NCBI GenBank assembly: GCA_002189035.1
Contig: NEEC01000013.1
Location: 62,001-126,000 of the forward strand
Direction of reading: 5' to 3'
Length of the DNA stretch: 64,000 nucleotides
Origin: Utricularia gibba
Lineage: Eukaryota; Streptophyta; Magnoliopsida; Lamiales; Lentibulariaceae
Below are positions 36,735 to 47,929 of the stretch, piece after piece. The notes beneath the pieces were generated by a model. It had not been told where the DNA came from and did not search any database. It saw only the letters and a program-made list of their open reading frames with translations. The stretch's first letter is position 1. Every line of letters begins with the position of its first letter. Both the position numbers and the translations under genes were made by a program.

Positions 36735-37174
36735 GGTATTGTATTGCCTTTGGTGGTCACTTGATTTTATGGAAAGCTATGTAGCAACCTACAATTTGTA
36801 GATCTTCCGCCATGAAAGAGTATAAGTGTATGGCGACAACTACTGTGAAATTGATGTGACTAGATTCTTTTCTAGAAGACTTTCAATGGTCAGTACAAAC
36901 ATCTATTAAATTACTATGTTGCAACAAATGAGCCATCTGCATCACACAAAATCTAGTATTCTAGAGCAAACAAAACATTTGCACATATCTTTCATATGGT
37001 TTGAGAAACTTATGCAGCAGTTTTCTTGTCCCTCATCATGTTTCATTCAAATCCATTTGATAGATATCTTCATTAAGACTTCACGAGCTAATCATTTTCA
37101 GATTTTGTTATGACACTTGAAGTTGATGGAGGTACATACTTCTTCACAAGATGATACATCTTGAAGGGGGAGAG
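36735..37174 (+). pseudogene. Ty1/copia RNase H relic with polypurine tract
   Basis: Read with frame breaks, the plus strand gives GYCIAFGGHLILWKA, then RSSAMKEYKCMATTT, then ITQNLVF. This is the order of conserved blocks in the C-terminal RNase H of Ty1/copia polyproteins, with several stops. A polypurine tract GAAGGGGGAGAG at 37163-37174 is followed directly by TGTTAAGTC, the expected junction with a 3' LTR. The LTR cannot be followed to a clear end. Confidence 0.75.
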
Positions 37175-38585
37175 TGTTAAGTCAAAGATATACATCACTA
37201 GAAATATAAATTTTACCATAATTGTTGATAGTGTACATCATACATTATCATAGATATATGTTTTACCATAACAATAATTAGGAACAATGACTCTACCAGC
37301 TCCTCTAACCAGTCAAGCTCACACGACTCCCATTGATGTAATTCATCACCAAGTCACTCTAGTTGCAATTGAGGATATTGTGTGACCCTTTTGCATAGGG
37401 TAGTGAGCTATGATTCATTTTGAATAGAAGTCATTTTTCTTTAGTATGAGTACCATTTACAATTTTTATATATTCAAAATCTCAAATATGATATATTTTT
37501 TTATTTTTCATATAACAAATCACGATGTAATAACCAATTTAAATATTCACGAGAAGAAATAATTTATCATATTTTTTGGATAACAATACAAGAACCCAAG
37601 GAAAATGGAACAGTAAATAGAATGAAAATTGAACCAAATCTAATCAAATTCATGTTCTCCCCTTGCAAGCTTTGATTGTCATACCTTCCTATTCCGCATG
37701 AGGGACCTCATTTCTTTCACAGAACCTAGTTGCCCCCAAATACCTAGATATGTGATAAGGGTCACTTTCTGTGCAATCGAGAGACCCTAGAATTTTAGTT
37801 AGTGGAGAATCATTCTTTAATATGAAAAGAATTTCAGGTTTTTATATTTTCAGGTCACTATTTTTGTTACATTGATTCATTACAAACCTAACACAACTTT
37901 TAACAATTTATTAGAGGAAAACCCTCATAGATTTTTTAATCACAATAGAATGACAAATAACAAAAAAGCCGTAAAGCAAAACATTGCATGTTTAACGGTT
38001 CCATTGCATAGTGCACCAAAATTTGCTCCTCGTGGTTCGAACACACACTTATCAACATGTGAGTATGCTAAAGACTGTAATTTGAAGTCCAATACCAAAC
38101 AACGAAAAATCTATAGAAGCAATGCATTGCACAGTCAGCTCGTTTGGTTACATAGTGCTCCAAATGTTGCACAATGTACTTGGGAAAACACATATCTATG
38201 GAGTAAGGTCATAAAAGATGTGGGCCGGGCGGGCGGCTTTGGATCCCGAAGCCCAAGTAGCATCCGCAATGATTAAGGATGCTGATGGTGTGTGAATGGT
38301 GCATGTGCATGCATGGGGTCACGTGCATGTAGCGTCGCGTGGGACAGTGTGACAGCGACAAGTGCAGGAGCCCAAAAGATGTTCAACTTTTTGGATAAAT
38401 AGTCTAAAGCGTTAGGTTTGCTTTCCATTTGTTTTCCTAATCCAAACACCAAATAACCCTGATTATTTTAGCTTCCCTCCATTGCGTAAAAATGTTATCC
38501 ATTTTGCGCATGACGTATATTATTTTCATCATTCTGATGACACATTTAAATGAAATAAATAGGCTATTCTAAAAAGTGAAATAAA
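37175..38585. other. Probable copia LTR start, then unassigned sequence
   Basis: The first 100 bp or so after TGTTAAGTC would be the copia 3' LTR; ATAGATATATGTTTTACCATAA echoes an earlier phrase at 37206, a small duplication. The remainder, including a 134-codon frame at 37872-38276, has no recognised similarity. Confidence 0.35.
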
Positions 38586-39772
38586 TTGAATGATGGCATG
38601 GCATGGCATGTGGAAGAGAAGAGAATGCAGAATAGAGCAGGCGCAGGACAATGTCAAAGCGATGGCAGTCCAAACCAAAGCCTGCTACCTTTCCCTGTCA
38701 TCATATCCCTTCAACTCCTCCTCCTTTCCTCCTCATCCCACACCATGACTTCAGTTCCTTGGATTCTTCCTAATGGATCCAGAATCTTGGTCTTACTCCC
38801 CAACAACGCTACTACATGTTTTTTTCAACCTTGTTTCTTCATGGCTGTCCCGCAATTCCACTCTTGTTGGCATGTATTACATTTATCAACCTTTAGAAAT
38901 CATAGCTATTAGGGTAGGGTGTATTTGGCACTCATAAAAAACATAGGATGAAATCTAATTTAATTTAACCAGTATTTATAAATAAGATAAGATTTTATTT
39001 GACTCATTTGATTTTGAAATCATACTCTTGTTTGAGACTTTTTAAAGAAGGGGAAAATATTTTGCGGAAGGAGATGGAGAAATTTTTGTTTTGGAGGGGG
39101 GCAAACCAATTTTCATTAAATAATATACATTAGTAGAGACAATTAGGCTAAATTTTTATAAGAATTTATTTTTCCAAGGCGGTAAAAATGGAGTTTAGAT
39201 AATAAAAAAATATTTATTTTAGATAAATTAATCATTTAGTTACCTTCAAACTTTTTATACGATTTTCTTATCTAATATTCATCTTTACTACTGTCAATTG
39301 GAGGTAAAACTTATTAAGTAACGATTTCGAATTAATAATTCTTGTTATCTGTAATCATGGACTTAGGATTTTGAAGTAGAGGAAAACTACTTTTTTAAGT
39401 TTAGAATAATTATTGAATATAATCTTGTACATCAAACATATTTCAAAAAATAAATATAATATTTAGACTAATTTTTTAAATATTTAATTATCATCAGTAT
39501 TAAAATAGAATTAAACTTTTATTCAGATTTTCGAATCGCGTCTTTTTTATAATATTTTTGAATTAAAAAATATAGAACTCAAACTCAACAAAAAATTTAT
39601 GAATTGAGGCTGATGGAATCCTCATTTTAAAACAATGATGATCAGATCAGGCTCTTTTTTATTTATTTTTTTGTTTATTGAGAAGAAAAGGCGGAAGTGG
39701 GCTGACTGCATCGGAAGCTGATGTAGGTTCGGTTCGGTTGCTTTTTAAGACTGCCAAAAGATTTGACCTGCC
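38586..39772. other. Far-upstream region of SCARECROW, no gene recognised
   Basis: A frame of 108 codons at 38586-38912 resembles no known protein. The rest is AT-rich. No bounded repeat was found. Confidence 0.4.
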
Positions 39773-39797
39773 CTAATCTAATCTAATCTAATCTAAT
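39773..39797. repeat. CTAAT pentanucleotide microsatellite
   Basis: Five uninterrupted CTAAT units about 740 bp upstream of the SCARECROW start. Confidence 0.9.
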
Positions 39798-39956
39798 GTC
39801 CACATCTGCCCTTTTGTACTAACCCCTATCTCTAATCATCAACAACTAGGCCTACGCCACGTACTACTACTATGCTACTACCACCTCTGCTGCTGCTGTT
39901 GGCTGTTCGCCGGCTCTTCTTTAAACATTATTTACAAATATATATTAGGGGACCCT

Positions 39957-39981
39957 GGGTTGGGTTGGGTTGGGTTGGGTT
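39957..39981. repeat. GGGTT microsatellite with G-quadruplex potential
   Basis: Five perfect GGGTT units about 550 bp upstream of the SCARECROW ATG. Five G3 tracts with 2-base loops fit the G-quadruplex pattern on the plus strand. The unit is not the usual plant telomere repeat TTTAGGG. Confidence 0.9.
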
Positions 39982-40118
39982 GTGATGCTGCTTTGAGGCT
40001 TTCGATGCTGTTAGATGCAAAATGGCGGCAGCGAGGCGAGGCCCCCCTGGCATGGCATGGGGGACACAATAACGAATCAAGTTTGGATTGGATGTGATGC
40101 GGTTTAATGAACCCATTT

Positions 40119-40126
40119 CCACGTGG
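40119..40126. promoter_or_regulatory. G-box upstream of SCARECROW
   Basis: Palindrome CCACGTGG containing the G-box core CACGTG, about 400 bp upstream of the ATG. This is a binding motif for plant bZIP and bHLH factors. Function here is inferred only from position. A TATA-like AT stretch lies at about 40166-40180. Confidence 0.4.
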
Positions 40127-40489
40127 ACGCTAGTCAAATCACGATTCCTTCCTTCTCCATCTACTTACTTATTTATTATTATAGTCCGAGTTTAGGAAAA
40201 AAAGAAAAACGAAAAATGAAACCAAGTTGTATTAGAGGAAACCTAACGTGGTGCAGTGCAGCGCAGGAGAGTTGGGTGTTTTGTTGCTGTTGTTGTGGCG
40301 TGAGCTTTCGCAGACACCGCGCGCTTTGTGGGGAACGAACCGAGCACAACTACGACGACCTTCTCCTGTCCCGCTCTCCCACTCCTCTTTCTCCTTGTCT
40401 TCTTCGATCTCACCACTCTCCGGTGGTGGAGCACCCATAAGAATCGCTCGCTCTACAGGCTAACCACTTCCATCGAATCATTGTCGCCG

Positions 40490-40498
40490 ATGAGGTAG
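40490..40498 (+). promoter_or_regulatory. Two-codon uORF in the SCARECROW leader
   Basis: ATG AGG TAG, ending 25 bp before the main ATG at 40524. Minimal start-stop type uORFs can stall or delay ribosomes just before the main frame. Transcription through it is likely given its position but not shown. Confidence 0.45.
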
Positions 40499-40523
40499 GT
40501 TTCTGGATTTGTGCTCTGGAAAA

Positions 40524-42992
40524 ATGGTGAGGAAGAGATCCGCAGGGGAAATGATGGAGATCGTTGAAATACCAGCCGCCGGCGAGGACAGGTTTCCACG
40601 ACGCTCGGCGCTTCTCTACGGTTCTTGTTCCGATTCGAACCCTAACGCGGCTATGACGTCGCAGCAATCTGTGCCGGTTACCACCAACTTCTCGCCGATG
40701 GTTTCCCCGCCTTCTGCCAATTTCGATGTTCTAATGGCGGCGGCGAATTCTGGATCTGGTTCTGGTGTTGGAGATTCTTCTCCTGTGGTTCTGGAGAACT
40801 CCGGTGGCACTCCGCCTTCGATGTGTGTATTCTCGGGTTTGCCGTTGTTTCCTCCGGAGAGGAATACTGGCCTGCAATTGTTATCGCCTACGACCAGCTA
40901 CTCTACCGTGGATGATGATAGAACGGCGTGGGTTGACGCTGTTATTAAGGATCTGGTTCAGAGCTCCAACAATGGAGTCTCTATTCCCCAGCTAATTCTC
41001 AACGTCAGAGATATTATCCATCCTTGTAACCCCAATCTCCCGAATCTCCTTGAACAGCGACTCCGCGCTCTTTCCAACGGTCCGCTGAAGGACACTTTAC
41101 CACCGGTTTCTTTTCTCCGGCAACAGGAAAGCAACAACAATTTGTTAATCCCTCCGCCGCCGGAACAACTAAGTCAGTGGCCGCCGCAACCTCCGCCAAC
41201 ACAAGGCATCGTGATAACTCCGACTTCTTCGTCGGCGGCCGCCACTGCTCTCCCCTCCTTCCTTCCGCCATTGACTGTCTTGCCAACGCCGAGACCTCCT
41301 GCGGCGGCGGAAACCGCGGAGAAAAGTGTTTCACCGGAAGCGCTGACAACCGCTCCTCCTCCTCCAACCGTCGCCGCAGGTCCATTCCCGGAGCCGGTGA
41401 GGCAGAAAAAAGAGGAAATCCGGCACCAACAAAGAGACGAGGAAGGTCTTCATCTTCTTACTCTCCTCCTCCAATGCGCGGAGGCGGTTTCCGGCGACAA
41501 TCTCGAAGAAGCAAATAAGATCCTTCTAGAAATATCTCAGCTCGCTACCCTTTCGGCACCTCCGCTCAACGCGTCGCCGCCTATTTCTCCGAAGCCATGT
41601 CCGCGAGAATAGTGAGCTCCTGCCTAGGAATGTACTCATCTCTCCCCGCAGTTCCCCACAGCCATAAGCTCTCCTCGGCCTTCCAAATTTTCAACGGCAT
41701 CAGCCCCTTCATCAAATTCTCCCACTTCACAGCGAATCAAGCCATTCAAGAAGCCTTCGAAGGAGAAAGCAGAGTTCATATCATAGACCTTGATATAATG
41801 CAGGGCCTTCAGTGGCCGGGACTGTTTCACATTCTCGCGTCCCGGCCAGGTGGGCCACCGTTCGTTCGCCTTACAGGATTAGGGAATTCTAAGGAAGCGC
41901 TGGAAGCAACCGGAAAACGGTTGTCTGACTTTGCGGAGCGCCTTGGGTTGCCGTTCGAGTTCTTCCCACTGCCGGAAAAGGTTGGGAACTTGGACCCTGA
42001 TAAGCTCAGTCTCAGCAAAAGGGAAGCCGTCGCTGTTCATTGGCTGCAGCATTCTCTTTATGATGTTACCGGTTCAGACGCTAATACGCTATGGTTTTTA
42101 CAAAGGTACGTCCCCTAGGTTGTTCATTGTCTCTATGAGGTGTTGATTAGTGCTGGACTTGGAATAGCCTCAAGAGAAGCGAAAAGGTTACTTCTCTTAA
42201 CCTTTCGATCAGTTACGCCATACTTTGGCTACTCATTGAAAAGTGCAGCAAACTGCTTAAATTGAATGCAAAGTTCCGTTGGACCATGATCTTAAATTTG
42301 GAAATGGCCCATACCCTAACGTGATTTTAATGGCTGAGAGTGACAACACAGCATGCCCTTTATCTGTTTATGTATTTTTCCAATTCCGATATTTTGAGTT
42401 CGTTGATGATGTTGAAACCTCAAAGGTAGCTGAGATTCCCCTCTAGGACACGTCAATGCTTGTCCTCCTGCATGTTGCCGTTTCCTGTCTTCCTGCACTG
42501 GTGATCAGAGTCTTCTCTTTGATTTTCAGATTATCGCCCAAGGTCGTGACGGTGGTGGAGCAAGACCTGAGCCACGCGGGTTCCTTCCTGGGGAGATTCG
42601 TGGAAGCGATACACTACTACTCTGCTCTGTTCGACTCCTTGGGGGCATGTTATGGAGAAGAGAGTGAAGAAAGGCATGTTGTGGAGCAGCAGCTGTTGTC
42701 GAGGGAGATCAGGAATTTGCTGGCCGTCGGAGGACCGGCGAGGAGTGGGGAGGTCAAGTTCGATAACTGGAGGGAGAAGCTGGAACAGTCTGGGTTCAGG
42801 AGCGTTTCACTCTCCGGAAATGCGGCGGCACAAGCCACTCTTCTCCTCGGAATGTTCCCCTCCGATGGGTACACGTTGGTCGAGGACAACGGCACTCTCA
42901 AGCTTGGCTGGAAGGATCTCTGCTTACTTACCGCATCCGCGTGGCGGCCGCCAGTGACCAGCACCTTCATCTCCCATCATTTCCCGTCCTAG
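40524..42992 (+). CDS. SCR: SCARECROW, GRAS transcription factor (one-base frameshift)
   Basis: GRAS-family regulator that, in Arabidopsis, acts in nuclei of endodermis and quiescent centre with SHORT-ROOT to pattern root tissue. Exon one 40524-42105 and exon two 42530-42992 flank a 424-bp GT-AG intron placed as in Arabidopsis SCR (after LQR). Seen: N-terminal MVRKR, the SCR-typical [12 protein letters not shown] and [16 protein letters not shown], proline-rich stretches, [20 protein letters not shown] (leucine heptad I, from about residue 305), [16 protein letters not shown] (from about 418), and the C-terminal SAW motif. The frame breaks near 41550: one base is missing within ACCCTTTCGG, and the reading stops at 41612. 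Counting one extra base, the total divides by three and gives about 681 residues. ATG 40524 is preferred over an upstream in-frame TTG. Confidence 0.95.
42106..42529 (+). other. SCARECROW intron
   Basis: Donor CAAAG/GTACG and acceptor GATTTTCAG/A split an arginine codon. Continuing past the donor reads YVP and a stop, so splicing is needed for the C-terminal GRAS half. Confidence 0.92.
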
Positions 42993-43470
42993 ACTGCGAC
43001 GGGCGGGACCTGTTTTTATACGTTCCACATGTCGTCTTTGCTTCAACCTGGGACACTCGTATTCTTCTTCTTCTTCTTCTTCTTCTTATTATTATTATGT
43101 CACTTGACTTTGTGCCTTCCAAGTAACGCAGATGCGGATTAGGCTGGTGAACTGATTCGTAGTTTACTGATTACCGACGGGTGGAGCAGCGGGGACATTA
43201 GCGTTTGAGACAATAGGAACCAATGATCAACTTCGCGGTGATTCACACTCCTTGGACTTCTTACTCACAAATTAAAAGAGGCCATTCGTGCAGAACATGT
43301 TAAACCTGAAGGGTGTAATGCGGTTTCTAAGTAAACTGCATCCAAACACGTAAGGTGGTGCAGTTGCGGTTTCACTACCATCAAACTTCTTTCTTGTAAA
43401 CACGAATCCCGATGAATGGCACACGACTACCAGGACAGGAACAAGCGATGGATAAAACACGAGCATCTGA
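42993..43470. other. Shared 3' region of two convergent genes
   Basis: 478 bp between the stop codons of SCARECROW and the GOLD-domain gene. It includes a TTC-repeat microsatellite followed by ATT repeats at about 43060-43097, probably in the SCARECROW 3' UTR. The two transcripts could overlap here. Confidence 0.55.
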
Positions 43471-46400
43471 CTAGTTCACTGCCGTTTCCGACTCCACCAC
43501 CGGAGGAATGCAGTCCACCTTGTACCGCACCACCTGTTCCATCACAGTGATACTGAGATAGTTTTGTTGGACACTCTGTATTCATGCAATTTGCTTCAGA
43601 GGCACCTTTCTGAAAAATGCTGCATATGAATTGTCCCAGACGAGCTTGTAGCTCCCAGGCAGGCACGCACAAAAGTTACCCTGTAAGGGGAAAAAGTCAA
43701 CTCACTGGAATTCATGTGAACAGCCAGAGAGCTCGGATAAGGAAATCAAAGCTTACTTGGTCAGCTTCGTAACGACGATAGGGCAAGATTTTCTGTAGGA
43801 AAAAGAAAACCAAAACTAATACGTCAAACAATGATAAACAAATGGTGGCCACCCGGACGTGCAAAACAGGTGAGGTGGAAGGGGAGTAATGGATCGAATC
43901 ATTCAAACGATAGGTTGTAATATTATAGTGGCTTACAGTTGTCTTGCCAGAGAGATCTGTGCACTCTATACTGAATCCAACATCCTGTAAGGATAAAAGA
44001 CTTAAGGGCAAAACAGCTTTGGAAAAAACAAAACAAATCTACATGGGGCATTGCAAATACTTGGTCAAAGGTCCTGTATGAAACAAAACTCACCAGAGTC
44101 ATTTTCCCCTGTACCAGTGAGAAATCCCAAGCAACATATGAATTTGTTGAATCGACAGTCACAGACAGCTGAAACAATCGAAAAGCAAATAAAAGCCGTC
44201 AAAAATTACAGAAAAATCAAAAGGCAGCATTACAGCTGCCGAAAAGAGTACTGGCAAGCGTCAAAATAAAGTTTGCAGATAACAGCATCGGGAGCATCAT
44301 TGTTCGGATTACATGTAGTCAAGACAGTCAAGTTTACGCAAGAGAACAAGTGCCAGTAAAAACTATTCATTCATTTCTAAAAATTTTAACATTGCAATGA
44401 GCAAGATAATTTAACGAAGCATTCCTCTGGTGTAAGGAGACACAGAGGTACTCACGAAATAATATAACAAACCTCGTGCATCTCCCCAGCTGGAATGCTT
44501 ATTTCCTTGTATTCTTCATATTTCCTGAGTTACACAAGGAAGGAGAGCTTGATCAGATTTCATAAAAGTATATGATCAATCATCTGGAAAACCCAACAAC
44601 TTTAGAAATGAGTGCTGATTTAGCCAGACCTGGACACTAGTGTACCAGCTTCCTCGGCAGTTATGAAAAAGGGAGAATTGGAGAAGACCACTCTGCAAAA
44701 CAGAAAAGGACACCTCAAAAATATACCCAAGCACACAATTTTTAGTTTCTACCATGTTCAAAGAAGCAAACACCTTCTAGAAGGAAGTCATAAACTAGGA
44801 ACCGAGATGTAAAAAGAATACTCATTAGCTTTTCAAAACAGCTGAACCGTGGGAATTGGTATATGGAGCGCACCATGCCTGTGCTGAATATGACCTTACA
44901 AAAAACGGCATAAGAAGGATTACCCTATGAAATCGATGAATCTTTCAAATTCAGACGCGTAGGTTGCGGCTGCAGCTTCTAAAACTGAAAACTCATCCCG
45001 TCGTCTGAAAATTACATATGCACCAATAATATTCATAGACACAATGCAGGTCAAAAGGAAGCCATATAAGCGTCATCATTAGAATGGAAGAATCCCCTAG
45101 CAAAAAAATTACAAAAAACAGCAGAGAACTCACAACTTTCTGTTTTCAAGCCGATCCCATAACAGAGTAAGAAAAATTCGGATGTGGTGCACCATTTTAG
45201 TAAGACTGTAAAGTGGAGGCCCATATCTCTCTCTTTGCTCCTCCATGGGTCTGCAAAACTATCTATGTCAGAACAAAAATAGCAAGCACTGCTGATCGTT
45301 CAGGAAATCCCAGATCATTTGGTCTCCGGTAACCAAGTGATTAGCAATTTTACTTCCCCAGAAAAGAGTAATAAAATAGTACATACCCATGATCATCATT
45401 TATCTGGCGAATAAAATCCATCAGCACCTGTAATGCATCAGTGTTAGATAATGCTTCAGCAACAAAACCTTGAGTCAAATCAAGTGTGGTCCAGAGAAAC
45501 GAAACATCATATAGAAAAAAAAAAAAACGCATGAATGAAAGTAGTGACCACACAGCAGAGAAAAATAGAATAGAGAAAGCCATCTGATAATAATATAATG
45601 ATGGAAGTGATGTGGAAATGAATTAGGAATTACCTCGGGAACTCCAACTAAATACTTCATCAGAGTCTTATAGACACCTGTTGCAGACCCAAGTTCTGCT
45701 AACTGCCGCCTTCTGCAAGCAGGTGCTTGCTTTAATACTACCAGCTTCAAAGAAAGCAATTAACACATAACAGTTCCCTACCGATCCATCTGTTGTTTCC
45801 ATAGAAGCGCGTACTTATCACGAATGCTTCCACCAGAGCTAACAAGAGCATCGATTTCAGCCTGCTTATTCCTCTCAGAGCGCTCTCTTTGTTGCCTTAT
45901 TAAGGAACCCCGAAAATCTTGGGGCATGTAGGTCATAACTATGGTAGAGGGAAAAACAAAGGATAAATAGCAGCGTCTCCTCAGTAGAATTTGAATAATG
46001 TTACTTGCAAGAGAATACTCATTTTCCATCACACATTAAGCGGATGCAAATTGGAATTTGAGACAAAGAACAAGATTACAATAAACGTATCTCATCAAAC
46101 AGACGTTAAGTTTTTGGTCCCAATGATGATATTTTAAAAAAAAAAAATAAATCTATTAAGATTGCCAGAAGTCAAGAGTTTGACCTGTATTGAACACAAA
46201 TTCAGAGTTTTTTGCTTGAAATGACACCATTATCTCCAGCGTAGACTTAAACTTCTCAAATAACCCGCGAAGCAAAGTTGCATATTCAGAATCTTCATCA
46301 TTTGACTGCTTTTTAAGCTGTAATATGACGAAACTATGCCTCATATAAGTATTCCTTCTCTTACAATTTTCCATTTCTAAAGGCAGAAACGAAACATCAC

Positions 46401-46866
46401 CGATGCAGGCCAATGAGAAACTTCTAACAAGAAAAGGATTTCTTCAATTTGTTCCCTGTTCTTCCACATGTTTTCGTCAACTTTATGCGGAGGTTCCTGC
46501 TCGGCCTCTTGTAACAATTCAATTTCTCCTAACACATCCAAAAAATAACCAATAAGCAAACCCAAAGAACAAAAATTGTTCAATGCGCCAAAAAAACAAA
46601 AGAGTCTTATTATGCCGCCTCCAAAAAACGACTTAATCTAGATCCATCACAAAAATCGAACCCAAATAACGACGCTATTCAGATTAAGAGGAAGAAGGCA
46701 AAAAACCTTGAGAAGCTGCAGATTCCTCAACTAGATCCTTGCACATATCACGAATCAGATCCGAGAGCCGCGAAACCTCGGCAGAAAGAGGATTGAAGGG
46801 ATACTTATCGTAGTAGGATGCAAGAAAAGCCCTGGTAATCGGCACCAACCCGTCGGTCGATGCCAT
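43471..46866 (-). CDS. Uncharacterised protein with C-terminal GOLD-like domain
   Basis: Fifteen exons can be joined with GT-AG borders and consistent phases: 46866-46707, 46528-46401, 46317-46185, 45938-45782, 45712-45634, 45427-45387, 45250-45137, 45004-44924, 44692-44630, 44524-44473, 44168-44094, 43984-43937, 43792-43757, 43680-43606 and 43533-43471. They sum to 1305 bases, a 434-residue protein with no internal stop. The N-terminal two thirds are helical and charged (RQQRERSERNKQAEID near the middle) and carry no named domain that I know. From about residue 310 the reading VSRKYEEYKEISIPAG, NSYVAWDFSLVQ, VGFSIE, ILPYRRYEADQ and GSYKLVWDNSYA follows the beta-sandwich pattern of GOLD domains, which in other proteins mediate Golgi and membrane-trafficking contacts. 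No signal peptide or membrane span is visible. It faces SCARECROW tail to tail. Confidence 0.85.
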
Positions 46867-47420
46867 TTTATCCGGCGGAGTTATTCCAACGGTCGATCGG
46901 GGAAACCACAAGGGAAAGGTGGGATTAGTGATTTGGGAGGAGCGAAGTCCTTGCAGTTGCCTTTTGGTTGTCCTCGGTGGACTAAATGAAACTCAGTCCG
47001 CCAAGCACGGGCAGCCAGCCAACTCAGTCTTCAATAGGTATCATTCCTTTGTCCGAAAGAAGGTGCTTTCCAATTTTATTTGAATTATGTGCAGTGTTGG
47101 TTTCCAGATTTTTAGCAAAAAAAAAAAAAAAAAAAACAACTACAACAATCACTTATTGATCTGCTATTTTAATGCTAAACTCACATTTTTATTCCAATTA
47201 ACTGTTTAACTAAATGAGATATTTCATGATCCGACAACCTGTTTTTCTAGTCAGAAAACTGGAGGCATAATATTTCATGTCCAAAGGGTCCTCCAAATCC
47301 ACCCTGCACCTATGCTACCATGAACTCACTTGCAAGAACAAGCACTCGTTCCACAGGCTAGAGTGTGTATCATCCTGGTCAACTTCATGGTGGAAACAAC
47401 TTAAACACACATGTTGGTAC
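46867..47420. other. Promoter and leader of the GOLD gene, then spacer
   Basis: The first 170 bp are GC-richer and likely hold the leader and core promoter. A run of about 20 A lies at 47117-47136. Beyond that no gene was recognised. Confidence 0.4.
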
Positions 47421-47504
47421 CCACACCACGCTCCCTCCCAACACATGAATTTCAAGGTGAATTGGAGAGAGAAATTGAACTAATTATGAAGAAGTTTAAA
47501 CCTA
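47421..47504. repeat. Dispersed repeat D, left part, with 10-bp target repeat
   Basis: CACGCTCCCTCCCAACACATG through GAAGAAGTTTAAACC matches 56526-56610. The repeat resumes at 49422 after the Mutator-like insertion. The terminal TTTAAACCTA (47495-47504) is the left target duplication of that insertion. Confidence 0.7.
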
Positions 47505-47929
47505 AAAAAAGTAGGTTATATAATATTGATATAAAATAATATTATATTATTAATAGTTGTGACTTCAATATAGGTGATGGCCCATGCTGTTATTGATAGC
47601 GCCTTCGGTACATGCACAATCAATTGTAACATTAAAAGTAACATGAAGAAGATGGTGAGCACCACCCATTGTAGTGTGTCTAAGAGTACGTAAATCAAGC
47701 TCGCGATATTCATTCTCAAGAACATTTATCCCTCAACTAGTGTTCATCCAGTGAGCTTGATCTTCTATCCAATCAATAACAATCAAGTTGTCATGGTTAC
47801 TAGTGGTATCCTGAAAAAAACTCCACAACAAACTAACAATATAATAGTACAAGCAAAACGTACAACTTCTACCTCAGGAGTCTTCGCTGTAATAACAATG
47901 CACATATCATCCATCTATGTCTGGAGGGT

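Noticed and set aside
38586-38912. A 108-codon frame upstream of SCARECROW
   Set aside because: No family resemblance, low-complexity serine/leucine stretch, and no splice context; not called as a gene.
39957-39981. Interstitial telomere sequence
   Set aside because: The unit is GGGTT, not the TTTAGGG of most plants, and only five units are present; it is treated as a microsatellite.
41014-41385. Antisense and alternative-frame open frames of up to 123 codons inside SCARECROW exon one
   Set aside because: They arise from the GC-rich, proline-coding sequence; only the GRAS frame matches a known family.
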